From Brevibacillus sp. DP1.3A (lineage in GTDB: Bacteria; Bacillota; Bacilli; Brevibacillales; Brevibacillaceae): a stretch of DNA of 64,000 nucleotides. Made by a program: the position numbers and the translations under genes. Below the pieces are notes generated by a model. It saw only the letters and a program-made list of their open reading frames with translations. It did not search any database and had not been told where the DNA came from. Position 1 is the stretch's first letter, and every line of letters begins with the position of its first letter. Below, one piece after another: positions 17,566 through 25,078 of the stretch. The stretch spans positions 5,714,001-5,778,000 of the forward strand of contig NZ_CP085876.1 in NCBI RefSeq assembly GCF_013284245.2, in the 5' to 3' direction.

Positions 17566-18273
17566 GTGGCAAAATGGGACTTATTCGGTCGCATCTGGCA
17601 TATGAACCGGGCTATACCAGATATAGCAGATGACAAACAACACATCGCCTATCTGCGCTCCATCTCCAAAGCGAATAAACCAGTCGATTCCAGTGCCGAT
17701 ATTCCTCTACACGATCTGGAGGTTGTCGTCGTCGATCTGGAAACGACCGGTTTTTATCCCGACCACGGAGACGCGATTATATCGATGGGAGCAGTCGCCA
17801 TGAGAGGAGAGCACCTCCTCCTCGGCGATTCTTTTTATACGCTGGTCAATCCCGGTCGGGCGATTCCTCCGCACATCCGCTCTCTCACCGGAATTACCGA
17901 TGATATGGTTGCCGATGCTCCCGAGCTGTTAGAGGCTTTGTCCCGTTTTTTTCAATTCGTTGGAGATCGTCCGCTCGTTGCCCATCACTCTCGCCATGAG
18001 CGTGAATTTTTACGATCTGGACTTTGGAAAACAAGTCGGCGTCCGTTTAGCCATCGAATGCTGGATACGATGCTGCTCATCCGATTATTGAGTAATCCGA
18101 TTGGCAACGGCTCGCTGGATGCCCTCTGTGCGGCACACGACATCCCGATCTCACGCAGGCATCACGCTTACTGTGACGCTGTTGCCGCTGGTACGCTCTG
18201 GGCGAAGTATTTGGTGAAAGCACAATTCCAAGGCTTTACAAACCTGCGGCAGGTTTACGAGGCCGTACGCTAG
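17566..18273 (+). CDS. DnaQ-like DEDDh 3'-5' exonuclease
   Basis: 235 residues, GTG start with GGAGGAG 5 nt upstream. Exo I motif VVDLETTGF (about 53-61), exo III motif HHAYCDA (about 204-210). In the exo II region the usual HNAxFDxxFL reads HHSRHEREFL, so the middle Asp appears replaced by Glu. A 50-residue N-terminal extension is present. It starts 12 nt after the DUF294 gene and ends the amtB operon. DUF294 proteins and such exonucleases often occur as neighbours; the joint function is not established. It could act on RNA or nucleotide-modified substrates. Confidence 0.87.
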   Translation: MAKWDLFGRIWHMNRAIPDIADDKQHIAYLRSISKANKPVDSSADIPLHDLEVVVVDLETTGFYPDHGDAIISMGAVAMRGEHLLLGDSFYTLVNPGRAIPPHIRSLTGITDDMVADAPELLEALSRFFQFVGDRPLVAHHSRHEREFLRSGLWKTSRRPFSHRMLDTMLLIRLLSNPIGNGSLDALCAAHDIPISRRHHAYCDAVAAGTLWAKYLVKAQFQGFTNLRQVYEAVR

Positions 18274-18327
18274 AATTAGTTCGAATCGTTCAACAAGTCC
18301 TACCAACCAACACAGGGAGAGAATATC

Positions 18328-18819
18328 ATGCTACAGATCAGAGACGCAGTTCTGGGCGACCTGCCCGCTATGCTCGCTATTTACAACTACGCGGTAGAAA
18401 ATCTGGTTGCGACATTTGACTTAGAGCCACAGACGCTTGCCCAGCGCGAAGTGTGGTTTCACAAACACGGTGACAGACATCCCATCATCGCCGCCGAATA
18501 CGAAGGGAAAGTGATCGGATATTGCAGTCTGTCCGTTTTCCGTGAGAAGCCCGCCTATCAAAAATCTACGGAACTGTCTATTTATATCGCCCCTGATCAA
18601 AGTGGGAAAGGTGTTGGCACTACCTTAATGAATGCGATTCTGGAGCGTGCCAGACAACTCGAATACCACACGATCGTGAGCGGAATCGTGGGGGGCAATG
18701 ACGCCAGCGTGAAGCTGCACGAGAAGTTCGGTTTTACATTGGCAGGGAGGTTTCAAGAGGTGGGATTCAAGTTCGGAGAATGGCACGACGTTCATTTTTA
18801 TCAATGGATGGTCAAGTAA
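18328..18819 (+). CDS. GNAT N-acetyltransferase, phosphinothricin acetyltransferase-like
   Basis: 163 residues with the GNAT core. The N-terminal IRDAVLGDLPAMLAIYNYAV is typical of the PAT/YwnH subgroup, and the acetyl-CoA loop is QSGKGVGTTLMNAIL (about 91-105), followed by VGGNDASVKLHEKFGF. Relatives acetylate phosphinothricin, methionine sulfoximine or amino-acid analogues. The gene has its own GGGAGAG site 55 bp after the exonuclease, so it may be read from the amtB promoter; an activity against glutamine-synthetase inhibitors would fit but is inference. Confidence 0.88.
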   Translation: MLQIRDAVLGDLPAMLAIYNYAVENLVATFDLEPQTLAQREVWFHKHGDRHPIIAAEYEGKVIGYCSLSVFREKPAYQKSTELSIYIAPDQSGKGVGTTLMNAILERARQLEYHTIVSGIVGGNDASVKLHEKFGFTLAGRFQEVGFKFGEWHDVHFYQWMVK

Positions 18820-18828
18820 CAACATGCG

Positions 18829-18870
18829 AAAAGCCGACACCCCTTTACACAAGGAAGTGTCGGCTTATTA
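18829..18870 (+). terminator. Intrinsic terminator after GNAT gene
   Basis: AAGCCGACAC (18831-18840) pairs with GTGTCGGCTT (18857-18866), followed by ATTA. Probable end of the amtB operon. Confidence 0.85.
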
Positions 18871-19043
18871 GTTATGTAGGAAGCGAATACCTAAAAGTGG
18901 CACATCTTAAGCCAGGGTCTAATCCCTTAGCCCTTATGATATTAGTGTAACCGACGGATGATTATAAGTCTATATCTTTTTGAAAATTTGCACTAAAGTA
19001 GGTGTACCTGGCCAGGGAATCAAAAACAGGAGGTAAACCTGCT

Positions 19044-20297
19044 GTGCAATGGCTGTCATGGGATCTGAACCTGAAGACCAGATTGATCGGCGAGACGCTT
19101 TTCAACCTATTGTTTTGGATGTACTTTCCCTTTCTTACCCTCCACTTTAGTGATACCTTTGGCAAAAATGTTGCCGGGTTACTCATGACAGTGCCACCGA
19201 TTATGAGTATGATCGGCAATCTTTTTGGCGGCTATTTGGCTGATCGATTTGGTCGTCGATATGTCATGCTGTCAGGAGCGTTTTTGCAGGCAGGCATGTT
19301 TGTCCTGTTTGCCTTCTCCCTCTCTTCTTGGATCGATTATCTTGCGTTTATTGGAATCGGGCTTGGCAAAGCGATATACAGCCCGGCGAGTTCTGCGATG
19401 GTCGCTGATCTCACCTCAGACAAAGACAGACGCAGAGTCATCGCTACCTTCGTTACAGCCATGAACATTGGCGCCGTATTGGGACCCGCTCTGGGGGCCA
19501 TCTTTTTCTTTCAATACCGCAGTGAGCTGCTGTGGACTTGTGCGCTTGTCACTTTTTTGTATTCGATTGCGATCTGGATCAACGTGCGGGAGACACTGCC
19601 ACAATCCGTAAAAAGCTCTGTCACCTCTATCCACTTCCCTTCCGTTATGAAGGAGCAATGGCAGAGCTACACCGTCATTCTACGCGACAAAGCTTTTGCC
19701 ATCTATATTTTCGCAGGCATGCTGATTACAATCGCAATCGTGCAGCTCGATTTATTTTTGGCAGTCTATGTAAAAGAATTCGTGCCAGCGCAGACGCTGC
19801 TCGCGTGGAATGCCTGGTCACTCTCGCTTAGCAATACGGAGATTTTCGGATGGATGCTGGGTATAAGCGGTCTTCTGTTTGTTCTGTGCGCCCTGCCTGT
19901 TACCAAATGGTTTGAGAACTGGAGCGACCGGAATGTCTTCCTCTTGTCCTCCTTGCTATTTGGTATGGGCATGTTTTTGGTGGGATTCACGACAAATGCA
20001 TGGCTGTTGTTCGGATGCGTGGTCATTTTTACACTAGGGGAAGTGATGCGAACTCCGGTCGAGCAGAGCTTCGTCAGCAAATACGCACCAGAACATGCAC
20101 GAGGACAGTATATGGGTGCCGCTAACCTGCAGTACTCGCTCGGCCGCTTCCTCGCTCCCGTGACCGTCATTCTTTCGGAGTGGATCATGCCGATTGGCGT
20201 TTTTGGGTTTATCTTGTTCTGCTCCCTTTTGAGTGCCGTTCTTTACGTGAAGCTATTCCAAATCGTTCAGAAACGCGAGTCCTCTCCTTACAGCTAA
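19044..20297 (+). CDS. MFS transporter
   Basis: 417 residues from a GTG with AGGAGGT 9 nt upstream; an upstream in-frame ATG lacks a site. Twelve membrane segments, motif A GGYLADRFGRRYVM (about 66-79) between helices 2 and 3. The first helix region LNLKTRLIGETLFNLLFWMYFPFL resembles MFS exporters of the Bacillus multidrug group. Monocistronic, with a terminator. Substrate cannot be read from sequence. Confidence 0.87.
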   Translation: MQWLSWDLNLKTRLIGETLFNLLFWMYFPFLTLHFSDTFGKNVAGLLMTVPPIMSMIGNLFGGYLADRFGRRYVMLSGAFLQAGMFVLFAFSLSSWIDYLAFIGIGLGKAIYSPASSAMVADLTSDKDRRRVIATFVTAMNIGAVLGPALGAIFFFQYRSELLWTCALVTFLYSIAIWINVRETLPQSVKSSVTSIHFPSVMKEQWQSYTVILRDKAFAIYIFAGMLITIAIVQLDLFLAVYVKEFVPAQTLLAWNAWSLSLSNTEIFGWMLGISGLLFVLCALPVTKWFENWSDRNVFLLSSLLFGMGMFLVGFTTNAWLLFGCVVIFTLGEVMRTPVEQSFVSKYAPEHARGQYMGAANLQYSLGRFLAPVTVILSEWIMPIGVFGFILFCSLLSAVLYVKLFQIVQKRESSPYS

Positions 20298-20313
20298 ACC
20301 ACAACAGAAAACG

Positions 20314-20355
20314 AAAAGTGGTTGCGCAGCGATAACCTCCTGCCAACCACTTTTT
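20314..20355. terminator. Bidirectional terminator after MFS gene
   Basis: AAAAGTGGTTG pairs with CAACCACTTTTT (20344-20355). Convergent genes on both sides. Confidence 0.9.
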
Positions 20356-20366
20356 CATTTTCAGCA

Positions 20367-20954
20367 TTATAATTTTTTCGGAGCTTCTAATTTCACAGGG
20401 TCAACCATTACTTTTATTTGTGTTGACGTTCCTTCGATCGTTACTTTCACATCGGAAACAACCATTTCTTTTGGCGTTTTTGCGACGTTGGTAACCGCAA
20501 TGAACTGATCCAGCTCCGGAGTCCAGGTAAGTCCAGTAGCTTGGATCATCGCCTTCACTGTATGAACGTCAGGAACCCCTTCATACATGATACCGTCTAT
20601 TGTTTTTTGATCACCGCTCAGCATAACGCTTACCCATATCGCTTTTTCGTTTGCCGAATTTTCTTGCTTTGGATAATAAAAGCGGTAGAAGTTTGTTTTC
20701 TTCTCTAGTTCAAGCGTAAATGGTAACGTGTGAATACCCTTTTCAGCTAATTCGTCTCTTATGCTGTTGTAATTACTCAGGTACGTTTTGGTTGTCATAT
20801 TTTTAAACGCAGAATCAGAATGGTTCATTTTTTGTTCTTTCTCATGTGAAATGCTGTTTTCAATTGCAGTCGTTTGGTTAGAACCTCCGAATACGGTAAG
20901 ACCCGCGACTACGACTATTGCTGCTACTGAGATAGAGACTGCATATTTTTTCAT
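20367..20954 (-). CDS. Exported or membrane-anchored protein, unknown
   Basis: 195 residues with an N-terminal hydrophobic segment (about 4-23) that may be a signal peptide or anchor; the rest is hydrophilic. I recognise no domain. Its start codon overlaps the stop of the YbaK-like gene by 4 nt, and it is the last gene of the nadK-MOSC-YbaK run. Base composition is somewhat AT-richer than its partners. Function unknown. Confidence 0.75.
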   Translation of the reverse strand: MKKYAVSISVAAIVVVAGLTVFGGSNQTTAIENSISHEKEQKMNHSDSAFKNMTTKTYLSNYNSIRDELAEKGIHTLPFTLELEKKTNFYRFYYPKQENSANEKAIWVSVMLSGDQKTIDGIMYEGVPDVHTVKAMIQATGLTWTPELDQFIAVTNVAKTPKEMVVSDVKVTIEGTSTQIKVMVDPVKLEAPKKL

Positions 20955-21439
20955 TCTGGGTTCCCTTCTGGCGAAGCCGCATCGATTTCCTTCGCCCCTG
21001 TCATTTTTAGCAATGCCTCATAAGAGACTGGTAAAAGTGATTCTGCGATACCAGCCGCCGTATAAACCACAGAAAAGCGCTTCAAGGAGCGATCCACATA
21101 GACAGGCACTTCCTCCTGCAAAGCAAACGGACAAACTGCTCCGACACGGAAGCCCGTCATTTTTTCTACCTCTTCCGGCGTAGCCATCTTCGGCTTTCCT
21201 TGTCCAAAAACTGCCTTCACTTGCTTGGGATGGACACGTACATCGCCTGCTGCCACAAACAAGGCGAACTGCTCATCTACCCGAAACAAGATCGACTTTG
21301 CGATTTGGCCGATCTCGACACCCAATGCCTGTGCAGCCACTTCGGACGTAGGCAACGGCTGTTCAAACAAAATCGGCTCGATGCTCGAGTCATAGCGTTG
21401 TACGTAGCTGCGAACCTTTTCCAACGGGCTTGCGATCAT
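20951..21439 (-). CDS. YbaK/EbsC-type aminoacyl-tRNA deacylase
   Basis: 162 residues. Blocks typical of the YbaK/ProX editing fold: TSEVAAQALGVEIGQIAKSILF (about 31-52), the FALFVAAGDVRV strand and a GFRVGAVCPFAL loop (about 94-105) with the conserved Gly-x-x-x-Pro. Family members hydrolyse mischarged tRNA, mainly Cys-tRNA(Pro) or Ala-tRNA(Pro). It overlaps both neighbours by 4 nt, so the three genes are translationally coupled. Confidence 0.9.
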   Translation of the reverse strand: MIASPLEKVRSYVQRYDSSIEPILFEQPLPTSEVAAQALGVEIGQIAKSILFRVDEQFALFVAAGDVRVHPKQVKAVFGQGKPKMATPEEVEKMTGFRVGAVCPFALQEEVPVYVDRSLKRFSVVYTAAGIAESLLPVSYEALLKMTGAKEIDAASPEGNPE

Positions 21440-22173
21440 TCCCCGTCACTCCCAATCTCCACTAAAAAAACGTCATCGCCTTGCGACACACTACCTGTCG
21501 TGACAACCGAAGCATAAACGCCGAAGTGACTGTTGTGACGCTTGACGCATGCCTTCAATACGGCAGGAGTCATCGCCAAGGTATCCGGATCGATATTGAC
21601 ATATACACAGCGCTCGCAGTGTTTGTTGACTTGCAAGGTCACATCATTGATTTTGATCTGTTTGCCCAGCCATTTGTCTTCCGCGAACGGCTCATCATCC
21701 TCCAGGACAACGACCAAATTCCCCCGAAAGCGTCGTGGATCTACCTGTTCTGCGTCAATCTGCCGCGCGATCTCTTTAAGAGATGCATCCGTGACCAGCA
21801 GAATGTGGTCTTCCCAGTTCACACCGCCTTCTTGCGGACTACTAATCATAGGCGTAATAGAGCGCTTTGCCGTCTCTGCGACATGAGCAAATAAAGCATC
21901 ATCCCACGTATGTACACTGCCATCTCGGGCTTCAATCCGAATCGGCGGGTACGCTTCTTTTCCTGTCCCTTCGCTCATGCTGGCATGATACCCGATAAGA
22001 GCGGGCACAACATCCGCACTGAGATACTTACCTTGACGAGCATTATCCCAAAAATAATAGGCACGGTCTCCATACAAGCCAAATTCATCGACCGTACTTG
22101 ATGATAGCTCTTCCCCTCGCATTCCTTTGACAGGATGACGGAAAATGGTCTGCAGTGTTCCTACTTTTTTCAT
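21436..22173 (-). CDS. MOSC domain protein with N-terminal beta-barrel domain
   Basis: 245 residues, ATG with GGGGAGGGG upstream. The N-terminal domain (about 1-85; IFRHPVKGMRGEELSS) is of the MOSC_N type, and the MOSC domain (about 100-240) contains the Cys of KHCERCVYVNID (about 184-195) that would bind the molybdenum cofactor. Relatives (YcbX, mARC) reduce N-hydroxylated compounds. It lies 25 nt after nadK, possibly linking NADPH supply with a reductase, though that is inference. Confidence 0.88.
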   Translation of the reverse strand: MKKVGTLQTIFRHPVKGMRGEELSSSTVDEFGLYGDRAYYFWDNARQGKYLSADVVPALIGYHASMSEGTGKEAYPPIRIEARDGSVHTWDDALFAHVAETAKRSITPMISSPQEGGVNWEDHILLVTDASLKEIARQIDAEQVDPRRFRGNLVVVLEDDEPFAEDKWLGKQIKINDVTLQVNKHCERCVYVNIDPDTLAMTPAVLKACVKRHNSHFGVYASVVTTGSVSQGDDVFLVEIGSDGE

Positions 22174-22198
22174 TTGGTTCCCCTCCCCAACGCTTTCT

Positions 22199-22996
22199 CT
22201 ATCCGGATATAAACGAATTGCGAACCCGCCCCCAAAACGTCAGTCGCTTGTAACGAGCGAATTTCACTTTGTCAGATCCCACTCGGCAACGAATGGAACA
22301 CACATCTTTCCATACTGCCTGCTCACGGTCCAAGCCGATCATAATCTCAGGATTCATGACGATCAGCTCTACTTCATGATGCTTCGGCAATACGAGCGAG
22401 CTGTTGATCGTCCGATACGCTTGGTTATTGATCGAAGCAATCTCGGACAATTGAATTGCCTCAATGGACGGATGAACAATCGCTCCATCCACCGCCTTGT
22501 TGTAGGCTGTACTTCCTGACGGTGATGAAACGATCAAGCCGTCACCTCGAAACGTCTCCAGCTCATCGCCATTTATATAGACGCATGACACCAAGGTAGA
22601 CAGATTCGCGTTACGCAAAACCATTTCATTCAACGCCCACTTTTCATACTGCTTTCCATCTCTGGTACTGATCCTGCATTGGACCGTCGGGTATTCCGCA
22701 ATCAGAGGCTCATCGTTCATCAGACGCTCAACGAATTCGTCCAGCTCCTCGGGACGCCAGTCCGCATAGAAGCCAAGATGTCCCGTATGAATCCCCACAT
22801 AAGACGGCTCGATCCCATATTGATGGACGGCCTCCAAAAGTGTCCCGTCTCCCCCGATGGACAGCACCATATCCGGTTGCTCACTTGGTCCCTTTACAAA
22901 GGTAAACGGGCTATTGGCTGCATGCAGCTTTTCTTTTAATGCTTGTTCCACTTCTCGTGTATAATCGTCATTTCGCAGTACAGTCGCAATCTTCAT
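22199..22996 (-). CDS. nadK: NAD kinase
   Basis: 265 residues, the usual length for Bacillus NadK. The GGDGTLLEAV motif (about 49-58), NEMVLRNA (about 118-125) and the DGLIVSSPSGSTAYNKAVDGAIVHP region (two blocks, about 152-176) define the family. It phosphorylates NAD to NADP in the cytosol. First gene of a run of four on this strand. Confidence 0.96.
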   Translation of the reverse strand: MKIATVLRNDDYTREVEQALKEKLHAANSPFTFVKGPSEQPDMVLSIGGDGTLLEAVHQYGIEPSYVGIHTGHLGFYADWRPEELDEFVERLMNDEPLIAEYPTVQCRISTRDGKQYEKWALNEMVLRNANLSTLVSCVYINGDELETFRGDGLIVSSPSGSTAYNKAVDGAIVHPSIEAIQLSEIASINNQAYRTINSSLVLPKHHEVELIVMNPEIMIGLDREQAVWKDVCSIRCRVGSDKVKFARYKRLTFWGRVRNSFISG

Positions 22997-23098
22997 GCTG
23001 GTCTGCCCTCACTTTTATCCTTACAAGCGGTCATGTACGCTCTGTTGTTTGTCTTCACTATACCATAGGAAAAATCGACTTGCATAAAATCCCACTTG

Positions 23099-23548
23099 TC
23101 ACCAGCGGTCACTCTGAAAAGACTGCTTGCGAAATTGAGATAAACGCCTCTCTGTAGCTGGTGATATTTCCTCAGGAAGCTCATCCCAAGCAAAAAAGCG
23201 CATTTCCGCTACTTCTTTGTCATCCTTATGCAATTCTTGGCCAGGTGTGAGGTCGACATGATACAAGGCAATGTGGTCTCGTTTCCCTTCCCGCTCACTG
23301 TAAAAAAGATGGCAGAGGGTAAGTCCGTCTGCTCGTATTCCGCACTCCTCCCACAACTCCCTGCTAGCAGCTTCTCCAAACGACTCTCCTCGCTCTACCC
23401 CTCCTCCCGGCAAATACCAGCCATGGACATACGTATGCCGAATTAACAAGACTCCCTTTTCTTCATCCGTTACTATGACACGGACACCCAAGGTGAGAGG
23501 CTTGCGGATTTTCCAATACCATTTCGCCACTGCATGGTACCAGGCCAT
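23099..23548 (-). CDS. Nudix hydrolase
   Basis: 149 residues with a complete Nudix box: GGGVERGESFGEAASRELWEECGI (positions about 46-69; G-x5-E-x7-REL-x-EE-x-GI). An N-terminal segment (WYHAVAKWYWKIRKPLTLGVRVIV) precedes the fold. Substrate unknown; relatives hydrolyse nucleoside diphosphate derivatives. It stands 102 bp upstream of nadK on the same strand. Confidence 0.92.
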   Translation of the reverse strand: MAWYHAVAKWYWKIRKPLTLGVRVIVTDEEKGVLLIRHTYVHGWYLPGGGVERGESFGEAASRELWEECGIRADGLTLCHLFYSEREGKRDHIALYHVDLTPGQELHKDDKEVAEMRFFAWDELPEEISPATERRLSQFRKQSFQSDRW

Positions 23549-23615
23549 ATTTCCACCTCACTTTTTCCATGTGCTACCATTCTTTAGCCACCTATATTTT
23601 CCCTGCCATGAACAA

Positions 23616-23643
23616 GAAAAAACAGGCCTATCGGCGGCCTGTC
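23616..23643 (-). terminator. Terminator after yugN-like gene
   Basis: ACAGGCC (23622-23628) and GGCCTGT (23636-23642) pair with a 7-nt loop; read on the minus strand a T-run follows. Confidence 0.8.
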
Positions 23644-24042
23644 TCACGCGAGGCGATTCTCCAGCTCTTTGACAACCGCCTCTGCTTTTCGAATCCATCT
23701 CGATTCAATCTGCGCGTCCTTGTCTACCGGCTCTTGAAACTGATTCATCAAACCCGAAGCGAGCGGCTCCATGTAGCCGATATCTTCCTCTACCCCAGTC
23801 TGGTACACATGCCGGATCACAAACGGCCGCCCGAGTTCCAGCCATGCATCCGGGCTATCGAGCTCGCCTTGCAATACTTTTACAGGCAAGCGCAAAAAGA
23901 CCGTGTTTTTGTCATCCAGCGCCCGGTCGAAATACCCTTGCTCATAATCCCAGTTGGATAATGTAAAATGTGGCTGAAGCGCTTCACGAAAATAGCCAAA
24001 TGTCGCCCGCGTGCCTGGCAAGCTGCTGTTTATTTGCTTCAT
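23644..24042 (-). CDS. yugN: YugN-like family protein
   Basis: 132 residues, close to the size of B. subtilis YugN. The centre has NWDYEQGYFDRAL (about 29-41) and LDDKNTVFLRLPVKVLQGELD, matching the YugN pattern of alternating strands and the LRLP core. No catalytic motif is evident. In Bacillus yugN lies near pgi; here pgi is 3 kb away on the same strand. Function unknown. Confidence 0.7.
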   Translation of the reverse strand: MKQINSSLPGTRATFGYFREALQPHFTLSNWDYEQGYFDRALDDKNTVFLRLPVKVLQGELDSPDAWLELGRPFVIRHVYQTGVEEDIGYMEPLASGLMNQFQEPVDKDAQIESRWIRKAEAVVKELENRLA

Positions 24043-24138
24043 CGTCCATCCCTGCCTTTATTTATTCTGTGAGAAACGTCCACCGTTTTGTTCGTAGTGT
24101 GTGACAAAAGAAGAGGTTGTACTCTCACATCTTAAAAA

Positions 24139-24181
24139 AGCAGCAAGCCTCCTAAGCCGTGATGGCCTTGAGAGGCTTGTA
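24139..24181 (-). terminator. Terminator after coat-like gene
   Basis: CAAGCCTC (24144-24151) pairs with GAGGCTTG (24172-24179); an internal GCC/GGC stem extends it. The minus strand continues into TTTTTT. Confidence 0.85.
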
Positions 24182-24192
24182 AATTCCCCACA

Positions 24193-24990
24193 TTAAATCA
24201 AGACGATTGTCAGGAGCGTAAAAAGCGCCAATGGAATGATTCTACGTCCGTTCCGGCATCTTTTACGTCTTCTTCCTTGAACTTTTGGCAAAACATATGG
24301 CGGTGGGGGTGGTGGCGGTGGACAAAAAAATGGCGGATACGGCGGGAATGGTGGAAATGGCGAAATATTTTGCTCCCAAGGACTTACCTGCGGCTTCTGC
24401 TCGCTATACGGACTGACTTGGGCGGGACGATTACTACTGCTATACGGGCTGACTTGGGCGGGACGATTGCTACTGCTAAATGGGCTGACTCGCGAGTTGT
24501 TGGAACTGCCAAAAGGACTGACCTGACTGTATGGATTGAACTCATCGCCGTAGGGACTTACCTGTGGATAGTATGGATTACCTCCATAAGGACTGAGATC
24601 GCCATAGGGAGGATAACCTGCATACGGATTATAGTTCACATACTGAAAGTAATAATCAGGATATTGCCCCCATCCTCCATACGGCTGCCGATTGGCCACT
24701 TCCATTACTTGATAAGGATTGTAGTCCTCATAGTCCTCATAGTTCTCATAATCATACTCTTCGAAAACTTCTTCTTCCTCCGCATCCTGGTCTACGACTT
24801 CTACGTATACGTTCTGGTCATCATAATCGACAATGACACCTTCAAACACTTGCCCGTCAATTGCTTCGATGCGCACCTTTTTCTCAACGTGCTCCTTGCA
24901 GATGTTGTGCACATTTTCTCGCATATCCTTTAACAGGCTGACAAACTGAATGTCAGCCTGATACAGGTTTTTTTCAGAATCAGACTGCAT
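24193..24990 (-). CDS. Coat-like protein: Sm-like head, Tyr/Pro repeat body, C-terminal membrane tail
   Basis: 265 residues in four parts. Residues about 30-70 (KKVRIEAIDGQVFEGVIVDY) look like a small five-stranded Sm/DUF2642-type barrel. A Glu/Tyr-rich acidic stretch follows (70-92), then a Tyr/Pro/Gly/Asn-rich region with about seven VSP[YFW] repeats (about 138-213). Next come a Phe/Pro segment with eight consecutive Pro, a basic RRRKRCRNGRR patch and a hydrophobic C-terminal tail (about 250-265). Composition resembles spore coat and crust proteins. The single hydrophobic tail at the extreme C-terminus suggests tail anchoring. Function is inferred from composition only. Confidence 0.75.
   Translation of the reverse strand: MQSDSEKNLYQADIQFVSLLKDMRENVHNICKEHVEKKVRIEAIDGQVFEGVIVDYDDQNVYVEVVDQDAEEEEVFEEYDYENYEDYEDYNPYQVMEVANRQPYGGWGQYPDYYFQYVNYNPYAGYPPYGDLSPYGGNPYYPQVSPYGDEFNPYSQVSPFGSSNNSRVSPFSSSNRPAQVSPYSSSNRPAQVSPYSEQKPQVSPWEQNISPFPPFPPYPPFFCPPPPPPPPYVLPKVQGRRRKRCRNGRRIIPLALFTLLTIVLI
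24411..24500 (-). repeat. Direct repeats inside coat-like gene
   Basis: Two near-identical units of about 45 bp containing GGGCGGGACGATT and ACTGCTA encode SSSNRPAQVSPY units; further diverged copies lie on both sides. Copy number is likely to vary between strains. Confidence 0.7.
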
Positions 24991-25078
24991 GGAAACTCCT
25001 CCCCTTCTGGTGTTTCTTTATTACCATATACAAGTGCCCATGGGGAGGTTACCGGAATCTAGGCGAGACTAGCCCAAT

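Noticed and set aside
24411..24560. Short direct repeats resembling a CRISPR array
   Set aside because: Repeats are in frame, adjacent without unique spacers, and encode VSPY peptide repeats.
24277..24933. 218-codon open frame on the plus strand opposite the coat-like gene
   Set aside because: It is the complement of a low-complexity repeat gene; the product is a Trp/Ile/Arg-rich shadow without a ribosome site, while the minus-strand gene has a start site, terminator and sensible domains.
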